The notes beneath the pieces were generated by a model. It was not told where the DNA came from and did no database searches. It saw only the letters and a program-made list of their open reading frames with translations. DNA of 64,000 bases, taken from the NCBI RefSeq assembly GCF_030450125.1, contig NZ_CP123923.1:7554768-7618767 (forward strand). The letters are read 5' to 3'. Position 1 is the stretch's first letter; each line of letters begins with the position of its first letter. Origin of the DNA: Streptomyces sp. WP-1 (GTDB taxonomy: Bacteria > Actinomycetota > Actinomycetes > Streptomycetales > Streptomycetaceae). This document shows positions 16,418 through 25,171 of this stretch, piece by piece. The position numbers and the translations under genes are program-made.

Positions 16418-17065
16418 ATGACCGAGACCCATACCCCGAGCCCGACACCACGCGAAGCCTTCGAACTGCTGCTGGCCGGTAACCGGCGCTTCGTGGCCGA
16501 CACCCCCGAGCACCCCAACCAGGACGTCGCCCGCCGCACCGAGACCGCACCGTCCCAGCAGCCCTTCGCCGTGCTGTTCGGCTGCTCCGACTCCCGGCTG
16601 GCCGCCGAGATCATTTTCGACCGCGGCCTGGGCGACCTGTTCGTGGTCCGCACCGCGGGCCACGTCATGGGACCCGAGGTGCTGGGCAGCATCGAATTCG
16701 GCGTGGACGTACTGGGCTGCCCGCTGATCGTGGTTCTGGGCCACGACTCGTGCGGGGCGGTGGGCGCGGCGTGCGCCGCGCTGCAGAACGGCATGACGCC
16801 GGCCGGATACGTCCGGGACGTCGTCGAACGGGTGACCCCGAGCGTGCTGGCCGCGCACGCCGCCGGACAGGTCGAACCCGAGGAGATCCTCGCCACGCAC
16901 ATAGGGCACACCGTCGACCTGCTGCTCGACCGGTCCCGGGTCCTCGCCGAGAAGGTCGCTGCGGGCCGGGCCGCCGTGGTGGGCCTGCGCTACCGCCTGG
17001 CGGACGGCAGCGCGCACCTCGTCACCTCCCGAGGACTCGACATGCCGGTGTCCAGCGCCACCTGA
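16418..17065 (+). CDS. Beta-class carbonic anhydrase
   Basis: 215 residues from ATG 16418. The zinc-binding and active-site motifs of beta-carbonic anhydrases are intact: LFGCSDSRLAAE (Cys and the Asp-Arg dyad) and LGHDSCGAVGAA (His and Cys). The enzyme interconverts CO2 and bicarbonate in the cytoplasm and supplies bicarbonate for carboxylases. Length and motif spacing are normal. The ribosome site is weak, with no clear GGAGG at the right distance. No operon partner is present; the downstream Sua5 gene is convergent. Confidence 0.93.
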   Translation: MTETHTPSPTPREAFELLLAGNRRFVADTPEHPNQDVARRTETAPSQQPFAVLFGCSDSRLAAEIIFDRGLGDLFVVRTAGHVMGPEVLGSIEFGVDVLGCPLIVVLGHDSCGAVGAACAALQNGMTPAGYVRDVVERVTPSVLAAHAAGQVEPEEILATHIGHTVDLLLDRSRVLAEKVAAGRAAVVGLRYRLADGSAHLVTSRGLDMPVSSAT

Positions 17066-17191
17066 TCTCCGCCGGCCGTGCGGACGCGGGGGAGGCACGC
17101 CGCCCCTCCTGCGTCCCGACGACGTCCCGACACTCCCGCAACCGGCCGCCCGCAGCGGGAACGGCTCGCTGAAACACGGAGTCTGTATCGG

Positions 17192-18169
17192 TCACACGGT
17201 GGATCGCGGCCCCGCGGCGCGGCGCAGCCGATTGGCGATCGCCAGTCCCAGCCCCTCCTCCGCCGGCAAGGACGCGAAGATCAGGTCGCACCCCTGCTCG
17301 TCGAACCCACGCAGGAACCCGTACAGCTCGCGTGCGTACGCGGCCGTCGAACGGGGGACGGGCACCACGGCGTGCACCTTGGCCACGGCACCGGCGGACG
17401 AGGCCGGGAGGAAGACGCCTACCTGGTGCCCCGCCTCCTGCGCCAGCTCCGCTTCGGCGAGCACCTTCTCCGGCTCGACGAGGACGACGCGCGCCCGTGG
17501 CGCGTAGTGCGACGGGTGCTGGCCGGGCACCCGCACGCGGCTCGACGAGGGGACTTCGAACGGGCACCCCACAACCGCTTCGAGTTCCTCGCGCGTCACC
17601 CCGCCCGGCCGGAGGATGCTCGGCGTATCGCCCGTGACGTCGACGATGGTCGACTCGACGCCGACCGCGCAGGGGCCGCCTTCCAGCACGAAGTCGACCG
17701 CGCTGCCGAGCTCGGCACGGACATGGTCCGTCGTGGTGGGGCTGACCGAGCCGAACCGGTTGGCGGACGGGGCCGTGACCCCACCGCCGAAGGCCGCCAG
17801 CAGGGCCAGTGCGACCGGGTGGTCGGGTACGCGCACGGCCACCGTGTCAAGACCACCGGTCGCCTCCAGAGGCACCCGGCGACCGCGCCGCAGCACCAGG
17901 GTGAGCGGCCCCGGCCACAGGTGCTCGGCCAGCAGACGCGCCGCCGCAGGCACGTCCTGGACCCAGTCGTCCAGCAGATCGGCGTGGCCGATGTGGACGA
18001 TCAGAGGGTGGGTGGGCGGCCGTCCCTTGACCTGGAAGATGCGGGCGACGGCGGCGGGGTCCTCGGCGTTGGCGCCCAGGCCGTAGACGGTCTCGGTCGG
18101 GAGGGCGACCAGCCCCCCGGCACGCAGCACACCGGCCGCCTGCTCGATGTCACTGGTTCTTGCTGTCAC
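17192..18169 (-). CDS. L-threonylcarbamoyladenylate synthase (Sua5/YwlC type)
   Basis: 325 residues. GTG 18169 is chosen because AGGA lies about 8 nt upstream on the minus strand; an in-frame GTG two codons earlier is possible. The N-terminal YrdC domain has GGLVALPTETVYGLGANAED, KGRPPTHPLIVHI, WPGPLTLVL and SANRFGSVSPTT. Residues ~215-325 form the extra Sua5 C-terminal domain (HPSHYAPRARVVL). It makes threonylcarbamoyl-AMP from Thr, bicarbonate and ATP for tRNA t6A modification. It uses bicarbonate and is adjacent to the carbonic anhydrase gene, an association that may be coincidental. Streptomyces genomes usually also carry a core copy next to prmC, so this may be a second one. Confidence 0.88.
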   Translation of the reverse strand: MTARTSDIEQAAGVLRAGGLVALPTETVYGLGANAEDPAAVARIFQVKGRPPTHPLIVHIGHADLLDDWVQDVPAAARLLAEHLWPGPLTLVLRRGRRVPLEATGGLDTVAVRVPDHPVALALLAAFGGGVTAPSANRFGSVSPTTTDHVRAELGSAVDFVLEGGPCAVGVESTIVDVTGDTPSILRPGGVTREELEAVVGCPFEVPSSSRVRVPGQHPSHYAPRARVVLVEPEKVLAEAELAQEAGHQVGVFLPASSAGAVAKVHAVVPVPRSTAAYARELYGFLRGFDEQGCDLIFASLPAEEGLGLAIANRLRRAAGPRSTV

Positions 18170-18889
18170 CCGCACAATCCTAGGAGCAGAAAGTCCGGCA
18201 CTGCCCCGATCCGGCTCGGACCAGCGCGGTCCCCCTCCGAGGCGGCCGTTGGACTGCCGGGACAGGCGCCGATGGCGTGGACGACGCCGTTCAACGATTG
18301 ACGAGCTGACGGGGGTTTTCATCCACCGGGTGGAGGACGCCACCCGGCTACCCGCCCAACTCGGTCGAACCTGCGAACAGGATCGGCGCTGTCCTGTACC
18401 CCTCCGAGAGCGGGTGAGGGCTCGCGCCTCGCGACCCCCGGGCCGACCCGGACGCGTGCGCCGACGAGGAGCGATCGCCCCCCGCTCCCCGCTCGTGATC
18501 CGTTGCCGTCCGCCCCCGTACACCGCGTCGGCGGCGTGCCGCGTCGCGCGACAACTCTCGACCCACGGCGGTCGGCCGTCACTTGGGCGATTCGGCCGTT
18601 CTTCCGCGGGGATCCGTCCGGCACTCGCCGAGCGGCCGCCCGGGTCGCCGCCGGGAGACGTGCGCGGACGGACTCGGGGTATCCGAACCCAGGTAGGGGC
18701 CCCTGTGAGCATCTGTTGCCATTTGACAATAATGGTCTTGGGGCAAGAAAGTGACCGTGTCGAGCCGCACGGGGAAGGGCGGGGAATGTTCCGGTGGGCG
18801 GAGGTTGCTCCGTGCGGTGGTCGCCGACGTTCTGCGGCGTCGGGAGATCCGGTGGGGCGCTCCGGTGTTCGGGCGGCCCGGCCGTCCGC
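18170..18889 (-). other. 720-bp gap between the Sua5 and MarR genes
   Basis: No gene is supported: all open frames are Arg/Pro/Gly-rich without conserved motifs. The one notable element is the AT-rich stretch at about 18720-18735, which resembles a MarR-type operator half and is listed separately. Confidence 0.5.
18722..18735 (+). promoter_or_regulatory. AT-rich putative MarR-type site
   Basis: TTTGACAATAATGG stands out from the GC-rich background. Its core GACAATAATG resembles the inverse of the motif at 20748-20760 (GGCAATAATTGTC) upstream of the rsbR-type gene. MarR regulators usually bind AT-rich palindromes of this kind and a MarR gene lies between the two sites. Functional meaning is inference. 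Confidence 0.3.
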
Positions 18890-19375
18890 TCAGGCCGTCC
18901 GGCCGTCCGACCGCTCGGCCGGGTCGTGCATCTGCGATGCCGCCGCGCGGCAGAACGCCTCCAGGCCCTCCAGCAGCGCCGTTCGCTTGCCCGCGGGCAT
19001 GAGGGCCAGGACCGCCTCCAGCTCCTTCTCCCTGCGCGCGCGCAGGTCCACCAGGAAGGCCCGGCCCTTGGAGCTGAGGTGCAGGCGCACTTCGCGCCGG
19101 TTGACCGCGCTTATCACGCGTTCGACGAGGCCGGCGGCGACCAGGCGGTCGCACAGCCTGCTGGTGGACGGAGGCGTGGAGGCGAGGGCGTCGCTGAGTG
19201 TGCGCAGGTTGATACCGTCCTGGTGCTCCAGGGTCAGCAGCACCCGCATCTGGGATGCCGACGCCGGAGCGGTGGAGGCCCGGCCCCACAGGACTTCCAG
19301 CAACTCTCCAGCCGTCGCGGTCACACGGGCGACCTCGACGGGCTCCGGGCGGGGGCGGAAAGCAGCCACTGTCAC
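18890..19375 (-). CDS. MarR family transcriptional regulator
   Basis: 161 residues from GTG 19375. The winged helix-turn-helix is visible (SASQMRVLLTLEHQ, then NLRTLSDALASTPPSTSRLCDRLVAAGLVER), followed by the wing (RREVRLHLSSKGRAFL). The region near residues 125-150 (ALMPAGKRTALLEGLEAFCRAA) forms the dimerisation helix. It is divergent from the PP2C phosphatase at 19533, with a ~160-bp shared intergenic region, so it probably controls that gene and possibly the stressosome operon beyond. A paralogue with the same SRLCDRL core lies at 25172 after the second phosphatase. No ligand is predicted. Confidence 0.9.
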   Translation of the reverse strand: MTVAAFRPRPEPVEVARVTATAGELLEVLWGRASTAPASASQMRVLLTLEHQDGINLRTLSDALASTPPSTSRLCDRLVAAGLVERVISAVNRREVRLHLSSKGRAFLVDLRARREKELEAVLALMPAGKRTALLEGLEAFCRAAASQMHDPAERSDGRTA

Positions 19376-19532
19376 ACTCTCGCAGGCACTGGGACGGCCG
19401 CCAGCCTACTAGGCGCCCGCAGTAGCTGGAGAGCTTTGGCCGGCCCGGGCGGCTCGACCCGGCTGAATCGTATGACCTCCTCACGTGAGCAGGCTGTTGA
19501 GTCTCCGTCGGAAGAGTGGTGTTTTTACCATC

Positions 19533-20693
19533 GTGAACAGATTTGTGACCGCCGAGCGCGCGCTGCGCACGGCGGCACCCCACGGTTTGCTCGACGCTGT
19601 CCGTCGGGTGCTGGCCGATCAGTACGCCGCGGAGTCGGTGGAGCTGTTCATGGCCGACTACGGCCTGACGGTGCTTCAGCCGGTCTCGGTGCTGCCGCAC
19701 GTCAGGAACCCGGTCTCCGTGCACAACAGCGTCGCGGGCCGGGCTTTCAGCGCTCAGGAAGCGGTCGTCGAGGCCCGTGCCGACCGGCGCGTGCGGGTAC
19801 ACCTGCCGGTCAGCGTGCGCGGGGACCGGCTCGGCGTACTGTCCGTGACGCTCGTGGACGACGGCCAGGTACGGGACCTGCTGGGCGAGTTGATGGACAT
19901 CGCCGAGGTGCTCGGGCACGAGGTGGTCGTCGCCGAGCGGGACACCGACGTCTATCTGCAGGCGCGACGCAAGGACCGGCTCACCCTCGCCGCCGAGATG
20001 CAGTGGCAGCTCTTGCCCGGGCGCTCCTGCTCCCTCCCCGAGTACGACCTGGGGGCGCAGCTGGAGCCGGCGTACGCGATCTTCGGGGACAACTTCGACT
20101 GGTCCACCACGGCCGATCACCTCATGCTGTACGTCACCAACGGGATGGGGGCGGGTATAGAGGCGTCCTTGCTGACGAATCTGGCGATCAACGCACTGCG
20201 GAACGCCCGGCGTGCCGGGATCGCCATCGACGACCAGGCGGCCCTGGCCGACCAGGCGGTGTACGCCCACTACCAGGGCCGCTGCTACCTGTCGGTGCTG
20301 ATGTTCGACTTCGATCTCGCGACGGGCCGCGCCACCGTGGTGGATGCCGGTTCCCCGCGGCTGCTGCGGCTGCGCGACGGTGTCGTGGAGCGGGTCGTCT
20401 TCGAGGCGCAGCTTCCGTTGGGCATGTTCGAGGAGACCGACTACGTGACCCAGGACTTCCGGGTCGAGCCCGGCGACCGGCTCGTCTTCGTCAGCGACGG
20501 GGTGCACGCGGTCGCCGGCCCCAAGGGCGAGGCCGACGGCGACATCGCGCTGACCCGGGCGATCCAGGCCACCCGCCTGCTCCCCGCGGCCGAGGTGCCG
20601 CGCGCCATCCTGCGGGAGCTGTCCGGACACCGCGGTCAGTCGGTGCCGGACGACGACGCCCTCGTCGTCTGCCTCGACTGGCGCGGACGCTGA
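19533..20693 (+). CDS. SpoIIE/RsbU-type PP2C phosphatase with altered metal-site motif
   Basis: 386 residues from GTG 19533, chosen by alignment with the paralogue at 23952; an upstream GTG at 19485 is possible, and neither has a strong ribosome site. The N-terminal ~170 residues form a GAF-like sensor (VHNSVAGRAFSAQEAVVE, then VHLPVSVRGDRLGVLSV). The linker AEMQWQLLPGRSCSLPEYDLG leads to the PP2C domain. The first acidic motif is present (FGDNFDW), but the second, normally D-G-M-G-H-G, reads VTNGMGAG: Asn203 replaces the metal-binding Asp, which is kept (D207) in the paralogue. The last motif (DDDALVVCLDW) is present. It may be a weakened phosphatase or a signalling decoy. It leads the stressosome genes on the same strand. 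Confidence 0.88.
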   Translation: MNRFVTAERALRTAAPHGLLDAVRRVLADQYAAESVELFMADYGLTVLQPVSVLPHVRNPVSVHNSVAGRAFSAQEAVVEARADRRVRVHLPVSVRGDRLGVLSVTLVDDGQVRDLLGELMDIAEVLGHEVVVAERDTDVYLQARRKDRLTLAAEMQWQLLPGRSCSLPEYDLGAQLEPAYAIFGDNFDWSTTADHLMLYVTNGMGAGIEASLLTNLAINALRNARRAGIAIDDQAALADQAVYAHYQGRCYLSVLMFDFDLATGRATVVDAGSPRLLRLRDGVVERVVFEAQLPLGMFEETDYVTQDFRVEPGDRLVFVSDGVHAVAGPKGEADGDIALTRAIQATRLLPAAEVPRAILRELSGHRGQSVPDDDALVVCLDWRGR

Positions 20694-20747
20694 GTGTGTC
20701 GATCCTGTGTTGTTTGCGCACCGCTCCAGCGCTTACGTTTGTCATGA

Positions 20748-20760
20748 GGCAATAATTGTC
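20748..20760 (+). promoter_or_regulatory. AT-rich near-palindrome upstream of the rsbR-type gene
   Basis: GGCAATAATTGTC, nearly self-complementary around CAATAATTG, lies 47 bp upstream of the RsbR start in the 113-bp gap after the phosphatase gene. It resembles the site at 18722-18735. It could be a regulator site or part of a promoter for the rsbRSTX genes. Confidence 0.35.
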
Positions 20761-20806
20761 TTTTGGTGATCAGTCGCTGGCCGTCGGGCCTGTACAAAAG
20801 GAGACG

Positions 20807-21691
20807 ATGCAGTTGTCGGAGCAAGAGTCGGTCACACCTTCAGCGCGCGCGTTGACGGGCTTCCTGAAGCACCGCCGGGAGCAGATCGCTCAGCGGTGGG
20901 CCGATGTCCCGCTCTTCCGGTCGGTGTTCACCGTCTCGCGCGACGAGGCCGTGGACGCGTGCAAGTCGGTCGTGGACGCCCTCGCCGTCGTGGCGTCGAC
21001 CGGGCGACTCGAGGACATCGAGGCCCCCGGTTTCGACACCGTCCGCGAGCAACTCGGCAGCATGTCCGGGTCCCGCAGCCGCATAGGTCTGAGCCCGGCC
21101 CGGATCGCCGACGAGGTGGCCGCCCTGCGTCCGTCGGCGGCCGAGCTGCTCCGGGCGGAATTCCCGGACCCCGCCGCCGCGGAGGCCACCGAGAGCCTGC
21201 TGGATCTCACGACGCTCATGGGCACCCTGCGACTGGTGGTGATGCAGACGGCGCTCAGCGCGGGGGAGGAGCTGATCACACGACAGCGTCAGCAACTGCT
21301 CGAAGTGGCCACCCCGGTGATCAAGCTGTGGGAGGGCGTCGTCGCGGTGCCGCTGATCGGCACACTGGACAGCGCGCGCAGTCAGGTCGTCATGGAATCG
21401 CTGCTGCAGAGCATCGTCACCCAGCGTGCGCGGTACGCCATCCTGGACATCACCGGTGTCCCCACGGTCGACTCCCTCGTGGCCCAGCACCTGATGAAGA
21501 CGGTCGCCGCCGCCCGCCTGATGGGCGCCGACTGCATCGTCTCCGGCATCCGTCCGGCCACCGCGCAGACCATCGTCCAACTCGGCATCGACCTGGGTAC
21601 CGTCCTCACCCGTGCCTCGCTCGCCGACGCCCTGGCCTACGCCCTCCGCCGGCAGGACATCGCAGTGTCCGCGGGGGCGAGCCTGCGGTGA
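20807..21691 (+). CDS. RsbR-type stressosome protein (RsbRD N-domain plus STAS)
   Basis: 294 residues from ATG 20807, with AAAAGGAGA at 20796-20804. The N-terminal helical domain (residues ~17-165, FLKHRREQIAQRWADVPLF onward) is of the RsbRD type, not the haem-free globin fold of Bacillus RsbRA. The C-terminal STAS domain follows (~170-285). The two regulatory Thr positions of RsbR are conserved: T220 in ITGVPTVDSLVA and T252/T255 in SGIRPATAQTIVQLG. RsbR and RsbS form the stressosome shell, and phosphorylation by RsbT releases the kinase. It is first in a tightly coupled four-gene set and overlaps rsbS by 4 nt. Confidence 0.92.
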   Translation: MQLSEQESVTPSARALTGFLKHRREQIAQRWADVPLFRSVFTVSRDEAVDACKSVVDALAVVASTGRLEDIEAPGFDTVREQLGSMSGSRSRIGLSPARIADEVAALRPSAAELLRAEFPDPAAAEATESLLDLTTLMGTLRLVVMQTALSAGEELITRQRQQLLEVATPVIKLWEGVVAVPLIGTLDSARSQVVMESLLQSIVTQRARYAILDITGVPTVDSLVAQHLMKTVAAARLMGADCIVSGIRPATAQTIVQLGIDLGTVLTRASLADALAYALRRQDIAVSAGASLR

Positions 21692-22101
21692 CCGCGCACA
21701 TCCCCGACCGCGCCACAGCGGTGCCGGTCCTGGCACTGGGGCAGACGCTGCTGGTCAGTCTCCAGGGGGAGTTGTACGACACCCTGGCCGAGCAGCTCCA
21801 GCACGACATCACCCTCCGCGTCGCCGACAGCGAGGTCACCGGCGTGATCATCGACATCTCCGGAGTGGAGATCGTCGACTCCTACCTGGGACGCGTACTG
21901 GCCGAGATCGCCGCGGGCGCGCGGCTGATGGCGGCCCGCACCGTACTGGCCGGCATGCGGCCCGCCGTGGCGATCACCCTGGTCGAGCTGGGCCTGACCC
22001 TGCCCGGCCTGATCACCGCCCTCGACGTGGAACGCGCGCTGGAACTTCTCGCGCGACCCTCGGCGCCGGACGGACCCGGTCTCCCCGAGAGGGCGGCCTG
22101 A
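21688..22101 (+). CDS. RsbS-type STAS stressosome scaffold
   Basis: 137 residues from GTG 21688, overlapping the RsbR stop. It is a single STAS domain: LLVSLQGELYDTLAEQLQHD, then VIIDISGVEIVDSYLGRVL, then LAGMRPAVAITLVELG. Ser65 in IVDSYLGR is in the place of the RsbT-phosphorylated Ser of Bacillus RsbS. It lacks the RsbR N-domain, as expected for the shell core. The stop overlaps the next start (TGATG), giving strict 1:1 coupling with RsbT. Confidence 0.93.
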   Translation: MTAHIPDRATAVPVLALGQTLLVSLQGELYDTLAEQLQHDITLRVADSEVTGVIIDISGVEIVDSYLGRVLAEIAAGARLMAARTVLAGMRPAVAITLVELGLTLPGLITALDVERALELLARPSAPDGPGLPERAA

Positions 22102-22547
22102 TGACGGCCTCCGACCCCGCCATGACGATACGAGTGCCGATCGGCTCGGACGCGGACCTGTCCTGGGTAAGGCAGCAGGTACGCCAGCGCGCGGCCGAAC
22201 TCGCCTTCGGACTCGTCCAGCAGACCAAACTGGTCACCGCGGCCAGCGAACTGGCCCGCAACACTCTGGTCCACGGGGGCGGCGGACACCTGGAGATCGC
22301 TTCGCTGGGACATGGCGGGACGGACGGCCTGTGCCTCTCCTTCGTCGACGACGGCCCGGGGATCCGCGACGTCCGGCTCGCCATGACCGACGGGTACACC
22401 ACAGGCGGCGGTCTGGGGCTCGGCCTGAGCGGCGCCCGGCGCCTGGTGGACGAATTCAAGATCGACAGCGAACCCGGCCGGGGCACCACCGTCACCGTCA
22501 TCGCCTGGGCCACAGGTCTGCCCGTGACCGCGCGGGCGGTGCGATGA
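22101..22547 (+). CDS. RsbT-type serine/threonine kinase (switch kinase)
   Basis: 148 residues from ATG 22101. GHKL ATPase motifs are all present: N-box ASELARNTLVHGGGG, G1 DDGPGIRDV, and G2 GGGLGLGLSGARRLVDEF. The size and the GxGLGLGLxGxRRLxDEF signature are those of RsbT, not RsbW. In the Bacillus model it phosphorylates RsbR and RsbS, leaves the stressosome, and activates an RsbU-type PP2C phosphatase. Two RsbU-like phosphatases flank this operon and are obvious candidate targets. It overlaps the next gene by 4 nt. Confidence 0.93.
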   Translation: MTASDPAMTIRVPIGSDADLSWVRQQVRQRAAELAFGLVQQTKLVTAASELARNTLVHGGGGHLEIASLGHGGTDGLCLSFVDDGPGIRDVRLAMTDGYTTGGGLGLGLSGARRLVDEFKIDSEPGRGTTVTVIAWATGLPVTARAVR

Positions 22548-23587
22548 CGCGCGTCTGGGACATCCCGGTGCACGACTCCACCCGCGTACGTGATGTCCGG
22601 GTGGCGGCCGAGGCGGCCTGCCTCCTCGCGGGCATCGACCCGCACCGCACCGCACTGGCCGCTCTGGCCGCCACCGAACTGGCCACCAACCTGCTCAAGC
22701 ACGCCGGCGGCGGTCGCATGGTGATCGGTCTCGTCGACCATCCGCCGGAGGAGGCGCGCGCCGCGGCGGTCCAGCTCACCGCCCTCGACCACGGCCCCGG
22801 CATCGGCGACGTCAGCGCCGCGATGCGTGACGGCCACAGCACCAGCGACGCGTCACTGGGCGCCGGTCTGGGGACCTGCCTGCGCATTTCCAGCGCCTTC
22901 GACCTCTACAGCACGCACCGGGGCACCGTCGCCGTCTCCCGCATCGATCAGGACGGCAAGGAGAAGGCCAGGTCAGCGCCCAGGGCGGGCGGGATCAACG
23001 TTCCGCTCGCCCACGACGAGCACTCGGGAGACGCCTGGTGCTGGACACGCTCCGGCGCCCGGGTGACCGTCATGCTCGCCGACGGCCTCGGCCACGGAGC
23101 CAAGGCCGCACACGCCTCCGACACAGCGGTCGCCGAACTGCACCGCTCCGCACACCTGCCCGTCGCCGAGATCCTGCGCCGGATGCACCCCGCCCTGCGA
23201 CTGACCCGCGGGGCGGCCGTCGCCGTCGCCCAGCTCGACACGGACGGTGGAGAACTGACCTTCGCCGGAGTCGGCAACATCGGCGCCCGGCTGTACGCGG
23301 AGAGCTCATGGGAGCACCTCGTCTCCCACCCCGGCATCGTCGGCGCCCAATTCCCCGCCACGGTGCCCGTACGGTGCCGGACCTGGGGGCCGGACAGCCT
23401 GCTCGTCCTGCACAGCGACGGATTGCCCAGCCGGTGGGTGCCGCCCGAGGACGGCGACCTCCTCGCCCACGACCCGGCGGTGGTGGCCGCGACCATCCTG
23501 CGGGACGCCAGCAGCCCCGCCAGCCCCGCGCGCGACGACACCTGCGTGGCCGTCCTGGCCGGAGACCGGGCGGACCGGCGCCCATGA
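22544..23587 (+). CDS. RsbX-like PP2C phosphatase with N-terminal HATPase-like domain
   Basis: 347 residues from ATG 22544, coupled to RsbT by ATGA. Residues ~1-130 form a second GHKL-like module (LAATELATNLLKHAGGGRM, DHGPGIGDV and a degenerate G2, LGAGLGTCLRISSAFDLY). Residues ~150-345 form a SpoIIE/RsbX-type PP2C (VTVMLADGLGHGAKAA, LTFAGVGNIGARLY, LVLHSDGLPSRW and the terminal ARDDTCVAVLAG). In Bacillus, RsbX resets the stressosome by removing phosphates from RsbR/RsbS. The fusion of a kinase-like and a phosphatase domain is common in actinobacterial versions. A strong hairpin follows about 110 bp downstream. Confidence 0.9.
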   Translation: MTRVWDIPVHDSTRVRDVRVAAEAACLLAGIDPHRTALAALAATELATNLLKHAGGGRMVIGLVDHPPEEARAAAVQLTALDHGPGIGDVSAAMRDGHSTSDASLGAGLGTCLRISSAFDLYSTHRGTVAVSRIDQDGKEKARSAPRAGGINVPLAHDEHSGDAWCWTRSGARVTVMLADGLGHGAKAAHASDTAVAELHRSAHLPVAEILRRMHPALRLTRGAAVAVAQLDTDGGELTFAGVGNIGARLYAESSWEHLVSHPGIVGAQFPATVPVRCRTWGPDSLLVLHSDGLPSRWVPPEDGDLLAHDPAVVAATILRDASSPASPARDDTCVAVLAGDRADRRP

Positions 23588-23951
23588 CCGCCGCGGTGCC
23601 CGGAAGACCTGCGCCACGGAAGCCGTCCGCGGCGGATCTTCGCAGCATGCCTCGCCACCGTCCGCCACGGCGACGGACAAAGGACCCGGTATCGAGGTCC
23701 CCCTGGGACGCCCGCGCCGACCGCCCCAGGGGGACTACCCCGGACGGAGCGCCCCACCCAGGAGCCGAACCGTCCAGCCGTACCCGTGCCGCGCTCGACG
23801 AGTCACCTCCGCGGGAACCCGCAGGGTGCGCCGAAGCGCTGCTCCAGCCGACGGACCACCACTGCGCACGCGGCACCGACGTCCGCCTGCTGCGGAGCGG
23901 AACCGGCTCGTGCCGCGATAGTGTGAAGGCCGTATGGGGAGGGTGAACGCC
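23588..23951 (+). other. Intergenic stretch between the rsbX-type and second PP2C genes
   Basis: About 360 bp. An open frame starting ATG 23584 overlaps the RsbX stop but is Arg/Pro-rich and not supported as a gene. The stretch holds the terminator hairpin listed separately and presumably the promoter of the second phosphatase. Confidence 0.5.
23697..23735 (+). terminator. Terminator hairpin after the stressosome operon
   Basis: A perfect 11-bp stem, GTCCCCCTGGG at 23697-23707 with CCCAGGGGGAC at 23725-23735, and a 17-nt loop. Confidence 0.7.
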
Positions 23952-25160
23952 GTGAATGCCGCTGAACCGTTTTCGTCCGCGGAGAGCCGACTGCGGGCCG
24001 TGCCGCCCCACGCTCTCGTCGCCACCGCCGCCACCCTCCTGGCCGAGAGATTCGACGCCGAGGACGTCACCCTGCTCCTCGCCGACTACGGCCTGACCGC
24101 CCTGCAGCCGATCACGCATCTGCCGCACACCAGCGAGCCGGTCTCCGCGCACGACGGACCCGCCGGCACCGCGTTCACCGGTCAGACGCCGGTGATCGAG
24201 GTCATCGCCGGCACCACCGCGGAACGCGTGCACCTGCCCATCACCGTCCGGGGCGACCGGCTCGGCATCCTGTCCGTCGGCGTACCCGCCGCCTCCGCCG
24301 ACCCGGCGGCGATCCTCCGGCTCGGCGAGTTCGCCACGGCTCTCGGGCACGAGATCGCCGTCGCGGGCCGGGACACCGACCTGTATCTGCAAGCCCGCCG
24401 TACCCGCCGCCTCACCCTCGCCGCCGAGATGCAGTGGCAGCTCCTGCCGGGACGAGGCTGCGCCCGCCGGGAGTACACCATCGGCGCGCACCTGGAACCC
24501 GCCTACGCCGTCGGCGGTGACAACTTCGACTGGTCCACCAGCGCCGACCACCTCGACCTCACCGTCACCGACGGCATGGGCCAGGGCATCGACGCCTCCT
24601 TGCTCACGAACCTCGCCGTGAGTGCCCTGCGCAACGCCCGTCGTGCCGGCCTCGCCCTCGCCGACCAGGCCGCCCTCGCGGACCAGGCCGTCTACGCCCA
24701 GTACGGCGGCAAGGTGTACGCCGCCACGCTGCTGCTCCGCTTCGACCTGGACACCGGAATCGTGCACGCCGTCGATGCCGGTTCTCCTCAGCTCTACCGC
24801 CTGCGCGACACCGGCATCGAACTGATCGAACTGGAAGCGCAGCTACCACTGGGCATGTTCGAGGAGACTCCGTACGACGAGCAGACCTTCGGGGTGGAAC
24901 CGGGCGACCGTCTGGTCGCCATCAGTACCGGTGTGCACGGCACCCGTTCGGCGACCGGAGACGTCTTCGGGGAGCGCGCCCTGAGGCAGATCCTGGGCGC
25001 GACACGGCAGACCTCTCCGCATGAGACGGCACGCTCGGTCGTCGCCGGACTGATCGAACACTTCGGCAGCAAGGACCTCGTCTCGGACGCGGCGGTGATC
25101 TGTCTCGACTGGACGGGCAGGGTCATCGACGCGGCTCGTCCGACCTCCGCGGGCGCCTGA
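23952..25160 (+). CDS. SpoIIE/RsbU-type PP2C phosphatase (paralogue of 19533)
   Basis: 402 residues from GTG 23952, with GGGAGGG about 8 nt upstream; an ATG at 23934 overlaps that site and is less likely. It aligns along its whole length with the protein at 19533: the GAF-like sensor (AHDGPAGTAFTGQTPVIEV), AAEMQWQLLPGRG, GGDNFDWSTSADH, LTNLAVSALRNARRAG and PLGMFEETPYDEQTF. Unlike its paralogue it keeps the metal-binding Asp (D207 in VTDGMGQG). The N-terminal sensor differs more than the catalytic part, suggesting different inputs. It is a candidate RsbU effector of the RsbT encoded upstream. It converges on a MarR gene 11 bp away. Confidence 0.9.
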   Translation: MNAAEPFSSAESRLRAVPPHALVATAATLLAERFDAEDVTLLLADYGLTALQPITHLPHTSEPVSAHDGPAGTAFTGQTPVIEVIAGTTAERVHLPITVRGDRLGILSVGVPAASADPAAILRLGEFATALGHEIAVAGRDTDLYLQARRTRRLTLAAEMQWQLLPGRGCARREYTIGAHLEPAYAVGGDNFDWSTSADHLDLTVTDGMGQGIDASLLTNLAVSALRNARRAGLALADQAALADQAVYAQYGGKVYAATLLLRFDLDTGIVHAVDAGSPQLYRLRDTGIELIELEAQLPLGMFEETPYDEQTFGVEPGDRLVAISTGVHGTRSATGDVFGERALRQILGATRQTSPHETARSVVAGLIEHFGSKDLVSDAAVICLDWTGRVIDAARPTSAGA

Positions 25161-25171
25161 TCACGGGCTTG

